Positions 10,203 through 19,130 of a stretch of DNA of 64,000 nt are shown here, one piece after another (the first letter of the stretch is position 1; every line of letters begins with the position of its first letter). The position numbers and the translations under genes were made by a program. This DNA is from Methanobrevibacter millerae (GTDB lineage Archaea; Methanobacteriota; Methanobacteria; Methanobacteriales; Methanobacteriaceae). The notes below the pieces were generated by a model. That model did no database searches. It was not told where the DNA came from and saw only the letters and a list, made by a program, of their open reading frames with translations. Where the stretch lies: assembly GCA_015063005.1 (NCBI GenBank), contig SUTF01000005.1, positions 124,001-188,000 on the forward strand, written 5' to 3'.

Positions 10203-10886
10203 ATGAGTTTGTTAGAAGTTAAAAATCTTAAAAAAAGTTTTGACGAAAATGTTGTGCTTAAAGATATTTCCCTTAATGTTGAAAAAGGTGAAGTATTATG
10301 TATTATCGGACCTTCCGGTTCAGGTAAATCTACATTGCTTCGTTGCATAACTAAATTGGACCATGAAGATAGTGGGGTTATTGATTTTAATGGAACATTT
10401 GGTTTAGTGTTCCAGGATTTTAACCTGTTCCCACATCACAATGTTTTGAAAAATATTACTAATGCTCCATTAAAAGTTCAAAAAAGAGATAAGGCAGAAG
10501 TTTTAAAGTCCGCTCGTGAATTGCTTAAAAAAATGGGTCTTGAGGATAAGGAAGATTCATTTCCTCATGAATTGTCTGGTGGTCAACAGCAAAGGGTTTC
10601 TATAGCTCGTGCCCTTGCAATGAAACCGGATATTCTATTTTTCGATGAACCGACTTCAGCTTTGGATCCTGAACTGACTTCAGAAATTCTTGTTGTTATA
10701 AGGAATCTGGCTGCTGAACACATGACTATGGTTATCGTTACTCACGAGATGACCTTCGCACGTAATGTGGCAGATAAAATAATTTTCATGGATGATGGAT
10801 ATATTGTTGAAGAAGGAACTCCAGAAGAGGTATTTTCTTCAGATAATCAAAGAATGAAAGATTTCTTGGGTAAATTTTATGACTGA
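10203..10886 (+). CDS. Amino-acid ABC transporter ATP-binding protein (GlnQ type)
   Basis: A 227-residue ATPase with Walker [10 protein letters not shown] (about residues 37-45), signature L-S-G-G-Q-Q-Q-R near residue 124, Walker B L-F-F-D-E-P near residue 147 and switch histidine V-T-H-E-M near residue 180. It energises the importer formed with the two preceding genes. It is slightly shorter than bacterial GlnQ (about 240) between Walker A and the signature. An AAGGGGATT site precedes the ATG. Confidence 0.95.
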   Translation: MSLLEVKNLKKSFDENVVLKDISLNVEKGEVLCIIGPSGSGKSTLLRCITKLDHEDSGVIDFNGTFGLVFQDFNLFPHHNVLKNITNAPLKVQKRDKAEVLKSARELLKKMGLEDKEDSFPHELSGGQQQRVSIARALAMKPDILFFDEPTSALDPELTSEILVVIRNLAAEHMTMVIVTHEMTFARNVADKIIFMDDGYIVEEGTPEEVFSSDNQRMKDFLGKFYD

Positions 10887-10915
10887 AAAGAATAAGGATT
10901 ATCTCCCTATTCTTT
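10887..10915. terminator. Bidirectional hairpin between convergent genes
   Basis: AAAGAATA (10887-10894) and TATTCTTT (10908-10915) form a perfect 8-base inverted repeat with further GG/CC pairing inside. It sits between the ABC ATPase stop and the stop of the Cas4-like gene on the other strand, so it could end both transcripts. Confidence 0.5.
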
Positions 10916-11701
10916 CATACATATATTTTTATATTCGCAATTTCCACATTTTCTATCATTTATTTTTACTGTAGGTACTTTTTTATTGTATTCTATTTCT
11001 TTAACTTCATTAATCTTGTCGAATAATGACTTTCTGATATTTACGTCCATCACTACAGGTCGTCTTTCATTGATTTTGCTGTATTCTACAAATCCCACAA
11101 AGACTTCCGTTTCAAATTCCTCTTCTATCAATATGGCAGTTGCTGCAAGATCCATCATGTCTTGGTCCCAGACTCCTTTTAGGGGAGGGTTTGAATGCTT
11201 GATTGATATTGGATAATATTTTCCGTCAACAATTTCGATTTTATCACATAATCCTATCATTTCTAATCGTGTATCTTTTAATAGGTAGGAATACATGCAG
11301 TTCGGGAAAAACATATCTACTATTGCAAAACCATTTTTTCCTAAAAGTTCCATAGCTTGCTTGGATTTTAGAGCCTGTAATTTTATATTGAAATATGTTT
11401 CGTTATTTATTTCAATAATCTGATCGTTTGTTAGGCCTAAATCCATATTTTGGATTGAAGTGAAAGTACTTTCAAGATAATTGGCTACATTTTCGGATAA
11501 TATGTCTTCAATTTCTGTAATGTTCATTTCTCTTTTCAGTTTACGCATATTTTTCTGTATCAGGTCTTGTGTGTCTATTTTAATCTTTTTTAATTCTAAA
11601 TTTAATTGGATTGCACTGTTTTCTTGTGTGTCTACATGACTCTGCAAATATAATTTCATTGGACAGTACATGTATGACCTTATTGAAGATACATTAATCA
11701 T
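10907..11701 (-). CDS. Cas4-like PD-(D/E)XK family protein, orphan
   Basis: A 264-residue protein that resembles Cas4/Dna2-type nucleases. It has the N-terminal I-R-S-Y-M-Y-C-P with a cysteine near residue 13 and a C-terminal C-x2-C-x5-C, giving four cysteines for an iron-sulfur cluster. A G-L-C-D-K-I motif supplies the aspartate, followed by Y-Y-P-I-S-I-K and a W-D-Q-D motif. In active family members the residue two before the lysine is usually glutamate; here it is serine. No CRISPR array or other cas gene is in the window. Nuclease activity is therefore doubtful. Confidence 0.7.
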   Translation of the reverse strand: MINVSSIRSYMYCPMKLYLQSHVDTQENSAIQLNLELKKIKIDTQDLIQKNMRKLKREMNITEIEDILSENVANYLESTFTSIQNMDLGLTNDQIIEINNETYFNIKLQALKSKQAMELLGKNGFAIVDMFFPNCMYSYLLKDTRLEMIGLCDKIEIVDGKYYPISIKHSNPPLKGVWDQDMMDLAATAILIEEEFETEVFVGFVEYSKINERRPVVMDVNIRKSLFDKINEVKEIEYNKKVPTVKINDRKCGNCEYKNICMKE

Positions 11702-11858
11702 TTTTATTACCTCTTAAATTTTGTAATACTATCTTGTATCTCCTAATATAAATATTAGTAGTGTTAAATACCTTTAATTTTTATAAAAAAAGTAAATATG
11801 GTGATATTAATTAAATTATGGTGTTTTAAGTAAATATTTCTTTTTCAAAACAATATTT

Positions 11859-12929
11859 CTATGCCGGTGGTATTTTTAGCTTAAGATATTCGTCGATTGC
11901 TTCGCGTGTAGTTCCAACAACAAGCCTGTAATGGTCTTCTTTACCCTCTTGAATTACCTTTTCGACTTTACCTTTGGCGATTACATGCTCTCCATCAACC
12001 ACTTCACCTGCGTATGTGTGTGTGAATGAAACGACTTCTACAATATCTTTTTCAACACCTTCAAGAACTTTCAAATTCTCAATTGTGTACAATGAAGGAT
12101 TGTCAAATGCTCCGAGAGCGCTTACAATATCACATTCTATTTTAGCTATTCCCTGTGGCTCGTATCTGGTATCTCCCCAGGTTCCTTCAATTTCCTCATA
12201 TCCTTTTGTAGCTAAAATGTCAAATAATGTACCGTCGATTGTTCCACGATTAGCTTTCCTGTTTTCGTACCATTTAAACTCTTCTGGTGTTAAGCTTGAA
12301 TCGCTCATTCTTTTGTTGTAGACAAAATCCCAATAATCGTCAGTGATTCCGTTTAATGTGATGTGCTTGTCCACTTCTTCAATGTAGACTTCTTCATTTC
12401 TATGTTTTTTGAATGCTTCAATAGCTTTTCTGTGATTGTCAAGTCCATAAATTACATAATCCAAATCTGAAACCTCTTCCTTTTGGAGTCCTGGAAGGAT
12501 TGATCCTGAAATTCCCATGTCTTCATAATCCACTCCTGCAATGTAGTGGAAAAAGTCACATACATCCATCAGCTTAGCTATGATTTCGGGATTTTTGACT
12601 TCACCTCCAGATTCAAATGTCTTTTTAAGACCTAATAATCTGTTTTCAGGTTTGATTATTCTTTCAACCTTGTCGATTGGAACACCCATCATTTCCACAT
12701 TTGTAACGTCACAGAAGTATAAATAATCCGGGTAGTTTTCGCGTAAATATGTGTATGCCTCTTCAGACCCAACTTTTCTATATCTGATGCCGTCTTTTTC
12801 CCTATCTCCATTTTCATCAGGTATGTATCTTAAAAATGAGATATATCTGTCTTCTGGATGGATATAATTTGTTGATGCAAAATACATTCCATCTTTTGTA
12901 TAAATGAAATCTCTTGTTCTCACTTGCAT
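11859..12929 (-). CDS. Predicted nucleotidyltransferase (COG1665-like)
   Basis: A 356-residue soluble protein. The centre carries G-I-S-G-S-I-L-P-G near residue 140 and S-D-L-D-Y-V-I-Y-G near residue 155, which is the G-S...D-x-D pattern of the polymerase beta nucleotidyltransferase fold. I associate the whole protein with the archaeal COG1665 family. The substrate is unknown. An AGGAGTT site lies 5' of the ATG at 12929. It is in the same direction as the Cas4-like gene but separated by 157 bases with its own AT-rich region. Confidence 0.7.
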   Translation of the reverse strand: MQVRTRDFIYTKDGMYFASTNYIHPEDRYISFLRYIPDENGDREKDGIRYRKVGSEEAYTYLRENYPDYLYFCDVTNVEMMGVPIDKVERIIKPENRLLGLKKTFESGGEVKNPEIIAKLMDVCDFFHYIAGVDYEDMGISGSILPGLQKEEVSDLDYVIYGLDNHRKAIEAFKKHRNEEVYIEEVDKHITLNGITDDYWDFVYNKRMSDSSLTPEEFKWYENRKANRGTIDGTLFDILATKGYEEIEGTWGDTRYEPQGIAKIECDIVSALGAFDNPSLYTIENLKVLEGVEKDIVEVVSFTHTYAGEVVDGEHVIAKGKVEKVIQEGKEDHYRLVVGTTREAIDEYLKLKIPPA

Positions 12930-13342
12930 AAAAATAACTCCTCTAATATACTTTTTATTAACTATTAGTATTTAATTTTACATATTTTGATGAAATATGT
13001 CTCATCAGTTATAAATTATGTATTGCAATATATGTTGGTTGTGGCACGGATATTTTGTTATTGGATTGGTAACTTGGGGTTATGCATTAGTTTAACTTTA
13101 CAATAACAATTAAATATTATTTTATTTTCATGCCTCATTAAATATTCTTCATATTCCTTCAAGAGATAATTTCATAATAAATCAAATAGTCTTACTTCAA
13201 AATATTTCATATATTTGATTTCAAATTCAATTATTTTTGTTTAAATGTTTTTTCATTAAACTTTTTAAAATAGATTAACATAATATATTAATGTAAAAAT
13301 TTTTTGTGGAATAACCACTAATTAATAAGTTTAGGTTTTAAA
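12930..13342. other. Intergenic region between divergent genes, 413 bases
   Basis: Very AT-rich DNA between the nucleotidyltransferase gene (minus) and the DUF366 gene (plus). It must hold both promoters. CTAATA (12943-12948) and TATTAG (12963-12968) are a short inverted repeat beside the minus-strand start. No open frame with a ribosome site, no tRNA and no long repeat was seen. Confidence 0.6.
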
Positions 13343-13930
13343 ATGAATATTACTCATAAGCATATTGAAGAGATTTTTGAATATGATGGCAGTCAAATCA
13401 ATCCATCATGGGCATTCCAGGAATTTGGAATATATGGTTCATCAATCGTCACTTGGATTGGTCCTGTAAACATTACTCCAGATAACTTAAAGGATTTTGC
13501 CGATGTTGGTTTGGAAATCAAATCAAATAATATGGTTAATTTTATTTGTGAGTTTTTTGACCAACAGCCAACAAATATAAGAATCGCTTATCTTCGCCAA
13601 AGACTTCTTGTAATGATTTTTAGAGAAATATTGACTGAAAAAGGGGTAAAAACTACGCGTGAAGGTGATGACATTTTTGTGGATGGAAGAAAGCTCAGCA
13701 TTTCCATAGCCAGTGTTTCCCTAAGCTCTGCAAAGATTCATTTTGCACTTAATTTGGAAGATAAGGGAACTCCTGGGGATGTTGAAACCATCGGATTGTA
13801 TGATATCGATGATGGAAATGTCTTCAATGAAGATAATTTAAAAGATTTGATTTTTGAAGTTGTTAACAGATTTATTGATGAAATAGAAACAATTGAAAAG
13901 GATATTAGTAAAACTAAGGTGTTAGTATGA
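13343..13930 (+). CDS. DUF366 family protein, linked to 7-deazaguanine genes
   Basis: A 195-residue soluble protein that I recognise as DUF366, an archaeal family of unknown function. Visible features are D-V-G-L-E-I-K near residue 55, a Y-L-R-Q-R-L segment, and an [10 protein letters not shown] stretch near residue 130. Its last 4 bases overlap the queD start, and queE follows, so it is very likely in the pathway to archaeosine (a tRNA base). It might perform a step around the 7-deazaguanine precursor. No strong ribosome site is visible before the ATG, suggesting a short leader. Confidence 0.7.
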   Translation: MNITHKHIEEIFEYDGSQINPSWAFQEFGIYGSSIVTWIGPVNITPDNLKDFADVGLEIKSNNMVNFICEFFDQQPTNIRIAYLRQRLLVMIFREILTEKGVKTTREGDDIFVDGRKLSISIASVSLSSAKIHFALNLEDKGTPGDVETIGLYDIDDGNVFNEDNLKDLIFEVVNRFIDEIETIEKDISKTKVLV

Positions 13931-14448
13931 AAATTTTAGTAAATGGGATTCAATCTAATTTAAGGTTCTCATCTGCCCATATCATTCCTGGCCATGAATC
14001 CTGCGGATTTATCCATGGCCATTCATATTTTGTTGACATTGAAATTGAAGGTGAAAGGGCAGGTAAATTTGAATTTGTCGTAGATTTTAAGGATGTTAAA
14101 AAATATACAAAAGCTATTTGTGATGAACTTGATCACAGGTTATTAATTCCAGTATATAATGATTTGATCGAATTTAAAGAATTCGATAAGCAAAAAAACT
14201 CAATCTTTGAGTTGAAGGATAAAAAAACTGTTTCATTTAAAATTGATGGAAAAGGTTATTCAGTTCCTTCTGTTGATTGTGTATTTTTACCGCTTCCTTA
14301 TACGTCTGCTGAGGAGTTATCCAAATTCTTTGCCGAAACATTGGCCCGCAAGTTAACTGAAACATATGATAATCTTGAATACATTTCAGTTTGTGTAAAT
14401 GAGGGTATCGGACAGGGCGCACAGTACAAAAAGGATTTAGTGGAATAA
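13927..14448 (+). CDS. queD: 6-pyruvoyl-tetrahydropterin synthase family / 6-carboxytetrahydropterin synthase QueD
   Basis: A 173-residue enzyme of the PTPS/QueD family. Zinc-binding histidines lie in F-S-S-A-H-I-I near residue 18 and G-H-S-Y-F near residue 35; the catalytic-type cysteine is in [17 protein letters not shown] near residue 70 and C-V-N-E-G near residue 160 also fit. It converts dihydroneopterin triphosphate to 6-carboxytetrahydropterin in 7-deazaguanine synthesis. It is longer than bacterial QueD (about 120) owing to an insert near residues 80-115. Overlaps with DUF366 and closeness to queE support the assignment. Confidence 0.85.
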   Translation: MKILVNGIQSNLRFSSAHIIPGHESCGFIHGHSYFVDIEIEGERAGKFEFVVDFKDVKKYTKAICDELDHRLLIPVYNDLIEFKEFDKQKNSIFELKDKKTVSFKIDGKGYSVPSVDCVFLPLPYTSAEELSKFFAETLARKLTETYDNLEYISVCVNEGIGQGAQYKKDLVE

Positions 14449-14450
14449 TT

Positions 14451-15149
14451 ATGAAGGCTCCAATTATTGAAATATTTTCTTCTTTTCAGGGAGAAGGAGT
14501 TTTAATTGGTCAAAGACAAATTTTTGTACGTTTCGCAGGATGTAATTTAAATTGCGATTATTGTGATACGAAGCATAGCATTTCCAAAAAAGAGGGAATG
14601 CTTATGACTCCTGAGGAAGTTGTCTCAAAAATCGAAAGTATTTTAACTCCTGATTGCCATACTATATCTTTTACTGGTGGTGAACCTTCACTCTATCCGG
14701 AGTTTATTAATGAAGTTTCAAAGCTTACTGACTTGAATATAATGCTTGAGACAAATGGTACTCTGCCAGCAAATATTGATTTAATTGATAATTTAGATAT
14801 TGTTTCGTTGGATATAAAGCTAAAAGAACAATTTAAAGGTCATTTTGATGAAGATATTTTTTTAAATGAAATTAAATCACTAAATTTATTAATAGAAAAA
14901 TCTATAAATGTATATTGTAAAGTAGTTATTTTGCCAAGCTTAAAAATTGAATCATTTGAAGAGGTAATCAAAAAAATCGATGAGGAAATTATTGACGAAA
15001 ACAATATTCAATTTATAATCCAGCCGTCCAGTCCTTTGAACGAATGGAATAATCTTTCTGAACGTTTATTTGAGTTTTCTGAGATTGTTGGCAAATATTT
15101 TGAAGTATCCACCATTCCTCAAATTCATAAGATTTTGAACATTGAGTAG
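14451..15149 (+). CDS. queE: 7-carboxy-7-deazaguanine synthase QueE (radical SAM)
   Basis: A 232-residue radical SAM enzyme with the cluster motif C-N-L-N-C-D-Y-C near residue 31 and the opening E-I-F-S-S-F-Q-G-E-G typical of QueE. It rearranges 6-carboxytetrahydropterin to 7-carboxy-7-deazaguanine, the precursor of archaeosine in tRNA. S-F-T-G-G-E-P-S-L near residue 75 is the SAM-binding GGE motif. The gene begins 2 bases after queD, so the three genes from 13343 form an operon. Confidence 0.9.
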   Translation: MKAPIIEIFSSFQGEGVLIGQRQIFVRFAGCNLNCDYCDTKHSISKKEGMLMTPEEVVSKIESILTPDCHTISFTGGEPSLYPEFINEVSKLTDLNIMLETNGTLPANIDLIDNLDIVSLDIKLKEQFKGHFDEDIFLNEIKSLNLLIEKSINVYCKVVILPSLKIESFEEVIKKIDEEIIDENNIQFIIQPSSPLNEWNNLSERLFEFSEIVGKYFEVSTIPQIHKILNIE

Positions 15150-15194
15150 GATGATTTTATTTTGGCTATAATTATTTAATATAGAGGTGAATAT

Positions 15195-16058
15195 ATGAAC
15201 GAAAATATAATGAAAATAGCATCTAAAGATGTTATATCAATTCCTCCAAGTAAAAGTATTAAAGATACTGCAAAAGTAATGATGGAACACCAATTTAGAA
15301 GATTGCCTGTTACCGATCCAGGTTCTGGAAAAGTATTGGGTATCGTAACAGTAATGGATATTTTAGATTTCTTTGGTGGAGGAAACAAATTTAACATTAT
15401 TGAGAAAAAATACCAAGACAACTTCTTAGCAGCTATTAATGAGCCAGTACGTGAAATCATGTCACGTGATGTCATATGCTTATCTGAAAAAGCTTCCACT
15501 AAAGAAGTTGTAGATGTAATGCTTTCAAATCAAATAGGTGCTCTTCCTCTTGTTGATGCTGATGATAATCTCGCAGGTATTGTAACAGAAAGGGATATTG
15601 CATTATCTCTTGCGGGAGAAATGGATGACAGAACTGCACAAGATTATATGAGTACAAAAGTTTTCACTACTACTCCAGGTACTCCAATTGAAGGTGCATG
15701 TAAGATTATGGTTAGAAATGGATTAAGAAGAATCCCTATCGTTGGAGGAGAAGCTGACATTTCCAAAGCAGCTAAAAAATTATTAGGTATTGTAACTTCA
15801 ACAGATATTATTCGTTTCTTAAATGCTAAAGAATTATTCGATAATTTAAATTCCAATGCTGCTAGTAAAGTATTAGAAACCAAATTATCTGATATCATGG
15901 TTAAAGATGCAATTATTGTAGAACCGGAAGACACCATCGGTGAAATCTGTGAAATATTTAAAATAAGCAATATTGGTGGTGTACCAGTAGTTAAAGATAA
16001 TGTTGTAATTGGTATCATAACTGAAAGAGATATTTTAAGAGCTGTTAAAAACTTATAA
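15195..16058 (+). CDS. Protein with four CBS domains
   Basis: A 287-residue soluble protein made of two CBS pairs. The domains start near residues 5, 79, 152 and 229, each opening with a V-x-x-I-M-S/V-K-D type strand and closing with G-I-V-T-x-x-D-I. CBS pairs bind adenine nucleotides and usually sense energy state or SAM, but no effector domain is attached here. A GAGGTGA ribosome site precedes the ATG. It is followed 18 bases later by another four-CBS protein; the two may work as partners. Confidence 0.88.
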   Translation: MNENIMKIASKDVISIPPSKSIKDTAKVMMEHQFRRLPVTDPGSGKVLGIVTVMDILDFFGGGNKFNIIEKKYQDNFLAAINEPVREIMSRDVICLSEKASTKEVVDVMLSNQIGALPLVDADDNLAGIVTERDIALSLAGEMDDRTAQDYMSTKVFTTTPGTPIEGACKIMVRNGLRRIPIVGGEADISKAAKKLLGIVTSTDIIRFLNAKELFDNLNSNAASKVLETKLSDIMVKDAIIVEPEDTIGEICEIFKISNIGGVPVVKDNVVIGIITERDILRAVKNL

Positions 16059-16076
16059 ACGAATGGAGGTCGTTCT

Positions 16077-16877
16077 ATGCAAATTAAAAATTTAATGTCT
16101 ACTACATTAATTACCATAGATAAAGATCAAAGTCTTGCAGATGCGTTAAAATTACTCAGAAAAAATAGAATTTCACGCCTTCCAGTTCTCAACAATAAAG
16201 AATTAGTCGGAATTGTTTCAGAAAGGGACATTGCAAAAAAACTTGGTTCTTCCAAATATGAAAGCATGCCTGCTTCAAGGCTTCACGTTTCATCTGTAAT
16301 GGTAAAGGATATCATTTCAGTTCCTCAATCTATGCGTTTAGCTGAAGTGGCTGACATTATGCTTGAAAATGGAATAGGATCAGTACCTGTAATGGACGAT
16401 GATAAAATGATAGGTATTGTTTCAAAAGCTGATTTTGTAACATTGGCTGTTGATGGTGAATATGAAAAAATATGCACCAAAGACTTAATGTCCAAGGATA
16501 TCAAATCAGTTTCCCCATCTGAAAGACTTGTTCATGCAAGAAGAGTAAGTATTGACTCTAAAGTCGGTAGACTTCCAGTTATTGATGATGAAACTTTAGT
16601 TGGAATGATTACTTCTAAAGATTTGATGAGAGCTTTCATTGACTTTAGGAAAAAAGTTCCAGAAAAATATCAAAAATCTCAAATTAAAGAAGTATTGGTT
16701 GAAGATATCATGTCCACCAATCCTCGTGTTGTAGCAAAAGACACTCCAATCTCTGAAGTTGCAAACATTATGATTGAAACAGGATATAATGGATTGCCTG
16801 TTGTGGAAGATGATATCGTTATTGGTATTGTAACCCAAACCGATATTTTAAGACTAATTGCAAAATTAGAAGCATAG
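16077..16877 (+). CDS. Second protein with four CBS domains
   Basis: A 266-residue soluble protein with four CBS repeats beginning near residues 3, 70, 137 and 206 (I-K-N-L-M-S, V-S-S-V-M-V-K-D, T-K-D-L-M-S-K-D and V-E-D-I-M-S). The only extra sequence is a short charged linker before the fourth repeat. It resembles the preceding gene in architecture but is not a recent copy. AATGGAGG lies 5 bases before the ATG. The ligand and target are unknown; nucleotide sensing is inferred from the family. Confidence 0.88.
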   Translation: MQIKNLMSTTLITIDKDQSLADALKLLRKNRISRLPVLNNKELVGIVSERDIAKKLGSSKYESMPASRLHVSSVMVKDIISVPQSMRLAEVADIMLENGIGSVPVMDDDKMIGIVSKADFVTLAVDGEYEKICTKDLMSKDIKSVSPSERLVHARRVSIDSKVGRLPVIDDETLVGMITSKDLMRAFIDFRKKVPEKYQKSQIKEVLVEDIMSTNPRVVAKDTPISEVANIMIETGYNGLPVVEDDIVIGIVTQTDILRLIAKLEA

Positions 16878-16917
16878 TGTAGCTATTTTGGCTATACTTT
16901 AATTTCTTTTTTTTTTA
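16876..16917 (+). terminator. Probable terminator after the CBS genes
   Basis: GTAGC and GGCTATAC around 16880-16898 can form a short hairpin, followed by a T-rich run at 16899-16917. It lies directly between the second CBS gene and pheA. Confidence 0.4.
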
Positions 16918-17736
16918 ATGGTGATGCTTATTAGTGAATTAATATCCTTTTTAGGTCCTAAAGGAACTTTTTCTCATGAGGCCGCTACTTTTTTGGGTAA
17001 TGATTTAGTCCCTTATTGTACTATTCCTGCCGTCATGGATAGTGTAGTCAATGATCAGTGTGTCAAAGGTATTGTGCCTATTGAAAATTCAATTGAAGGA
17101 CCAGTTGGTATTACATTGGATTCTCTTGCTCATAAATATGATTTGAGTATAGTTGAAGAGATAATCATCCCTATAAACCAAAATTTAATTGTTAATCCTG
17201 GTTGCAAACTTGAGGATATAGATGATGTCTATTCCCATTCTCAAGCTATTGCCCAGTGTCAGGAATTCATAAGCAAAAATAACATTCAACCCCATTATTC
17301 TGTTAGTACTGCAAGCGCTGCTAAAAGTATTATTGGTGATAATTCTAAAGCGGCTATAGGTAATTCTAAAAGTGCTGAATTATATGGCTTGGAAATACTT
17401 GAAGCTAATATTCAGGACGTTGATAATAACGCAACTCGTTTTGTTGTTTTATCTAAACAAGACACAAACCCTACAGGCAACGATAAAACGTCTATAATTT
17501 TCTCAATTTATGAAGACCGCCCAGGTTCACTTTACCGTATTCTTGGAATTTTTGAAAAGAATAATATTAACATGACTAAAATTGAATCAAGGCCTTCCAA
17601 ACAAGGTTTGGGCAAATATTTGTTTTTCATTGATTTTTACGGTCATTGTAAAGATGAATCTATAATGCAGATTCTTGATGAAATTGAAGATAACACTTAT
17701 TTTTTCAAAGTTTTAGGGTCATATCCTGAATTTTAA
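16918..17736 (+). CDS. pheA: Prephenate dehydratase PheA
   Basis: A 272-residue enzyme for phenylalanine synthesis (prephenate to phenylpyruvate). The catalytic domain begins F-L-G-P-K-G-T-F-S-H-E-A-A, and N-N-A-T-R-F-V-V-L carries the conserved TRF catalytic motif near residue 163. A C-terminal ACT domain (about residues 183-268) contains E-S-R-P, the phenylalanine-binding motif, so feedback inhibition is expected. There is no chorismate mutase fusion. The start is uncertain: ATG 16918, GTG 16921 and ATG 16924 are in frame and close together. Confidence 0.93.
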   Translation: MVMLISELISFLGPKGTFSHEAATFLGNDLVPYCTIPAVMDSVVNDQCVKGIVPIENSIEGPVGITLDSLAHKYDLSIVEEIIIPINQNLIVNPGCKLEDIDDVYSHSQAIAQCQEFISKNNIQPHYSVSTASAAKSIIGDNSKAAIGNSKSAELYGLEILEANIQDVDNNATRFVVLSKQDTNPTGNDKTSIIFSIYEDRPGSLYRILGIFEKNNINMTKIESRPSKQGLGKYLFFIDFYGHCKDESIMQILDEIEDNTYFFKVLGSYPEF

Positions 17737-17830
17737 CTTTTTTTCATATTATTTTTTTTAATATTTAAGTAAACTATAAATTAAGGTTTAGATATAATAT
17801 GTATTGTTAATAATTTAGGGAGGGTTGGTA

Positions 17831-18502
17831 ATGTCTAATGATAAAGAAAAACTTCTGCAGATTATGGCAAGTTTGGAATCAGACTATGCCCATGGGAAGA
17901 TATCTAGAGAAAAATATATTTATTTCCGTTCAAAATATGAAGATAAACTTAATGCATTAGATGCTAAAGAAGCTACGGATAGAATTAGATCTATGCAAGG
18001 TAAACCTTCTAATTCTCCTAAAATAGAAAAAAATCCTATTAATAAAGATAAAAAAGAGGAAGAAGATTTAGTTCAAAAATATATTATTAATCCGAAAAAA
18101 GGAGACAAGGAACTTAAAGAAAAAACTCCGATGGATTCAAGCACATTTAAATTAATAGCTGTTCTGATTTTAGCTATTGGTTTCACTTTTGGTGCTGCTT
18201 TCGGAGTATTTAGTTTTGATTTTAAATCTTTTTCACCTAATGATGCTACGGCTATCGTCACGGATACTGCATTTCCTGATGTAAAGGATATTACAGTAAA
18301 TAATACTGCAAATTCAAATAACAGTTACTCAGGCAATTCGTCTTATAGCAGTGTACAGACTACCACTAGTCAGTCATATGATACGCAGAGTTATGATTAT
18401 AGTAATGGCTATTCTTCTGATTCAGCTAGTTATGATTCAGGAGCTTCTAATACTCCTAGTTCCACTGGTGGGGGATCTCAAGAGGCGGCAGCTCCTATAT
18501 AA
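17831..18502 (+). CDS. Single-pass membrane protein with Ser/Tyr/Asn-rich outer tail
   Basis: About 223 residues, not recognised. Residues 1-105 are charged, with an N-terminal helical segment (L-E-S-D-Y-A-H-G-K-I-S-R-E-K-Y) like the short helical domains found at protein ends in this group. One hydrophobic helix lies near residues 110-128. After it come about 80 residues rich in Ser, Asn, Tyr, Thr and Gly with repeated S-Y-D/S-Y-S units, typical of an exposed and perhaps glycosylated region. ATG 17831 with a GGGAGG site is the start. A second secreted or anchored protein follows at 18530. Confidence 0.75.
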   Translation: MSNDKEKLLQIMASLESDYAHGKISREKYIYFRSKYEDKLNALDAKEATDRIRSMQGKPSNSPKIEKNPINKDKKEEEDLVQKYIINPKKGDKELKEKTPMDSSTFKLIAVLILAIGFTFGAAFGVFSFDFKSFSPNDATAIVTDTAFPDVKDITVNNTANSNNSYSGNSSYSSVQTTTSQSYDTQSYDYSNGYSSDSASYDSGASNTPSSTGGGSQEAAAPI

Positions 18503-18529
18503 TTATTATTTTTATAAAATGGTGAATAT

Positions 18530-19105
18530 ATGAAAAAAAGTACTATTATTGGGATTGTAATACTCCTTGTCATTATTGCAGTGTGCGGATACATTGTCTT
18601 GAATGATGTCCAATTTAATCATAAAAGCAATAATAATGGCAACTCCAATGAATCTGTTGAAATGTTGTCTATTTCAAAAGGTGGAGTTACAATAGATTAT
18701 CCTTCAAATTGGGTATTGGCTCAAGCAACATCCAATTATACTATTCTTGCAATAGCCAAACAAAGTTCTGTTAATAATCTTGAAGTTGGTGAGATTAATA
18801 TTCATGTAGAAAAGCAGGAATTTTCAGGTGATTTTGCTAGTTATGTTAATAAAACATACAATAATGTTAAGGCGGATGAAGCTTTCGAGTTAGTTTCCTC
18901 TGGCGAAGTCCTAATCAATGATGAAAAGGCACAGCAATATATTTACACTTCCAGTGCAACAAATGGTGTTGTAAAACAACATAAGGCATTATGGTTTGAA
19001 AGAGGCAATCAAGCTTATGTCATAATGTATAGTGCACCTGTCGATAAATATGAGACTAATTTGCCTGCTGCAGATTATATTATACAACATATTAAAATTA
19101 ACTAA
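18530..19105 (+). CDS. Membrane-anchored PsbP-like surface protein
   Basis: A 191-residue protein with an N-terminal hydrophobic helix (residues about 4-24) that acts as a signal anchor. After an Asn/Ser linker comes a beta-rich domain with G-G-V-T-I-D-Y-P-S-N-W near residue 53, a pattern I associate with PsbP-related lipoproteins in methanogens. It should lie outside the cell membrane. It follows the gene at 17831 by 27 bases with a GGTGA site, so the two are probably co-transcribed. No enzymatic residues are evident. Confidence 0.7.
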   Translation: MKKSTIIGIVILLVIIAVCGYIVLNDVQFNHKSNNNGNSNESVEMLSISKGGVTIDYPSNWVLAQATSNYTILAIAKQSSVNNLEVGEINIHVEKQEFSGDFASYVNKTYNNVKADEAFELVSSGEVLINDEKAQQYIYTSSATNGVVKQHKALWFERGNQAYVIMYSAPVDKYETNLPAADYIIQHIKIN

Positions 19106-19130
19106 ATTTTTATTTTTTTGAGGTATTTTC

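Noticed and set aside
10907-12929. CRISPR locus suggested by the Cas4-like gene
   Set aside because: No repeat-spacer array and no cas1, cas2 or effector genes in the window.
12930-13342. Possible preQ1-type riboswitch upstream of the 7-deazaguanine genes
   Set aside because: No recognisable pseudoknot or conserved core, and these riboswitches are known from bacteria.
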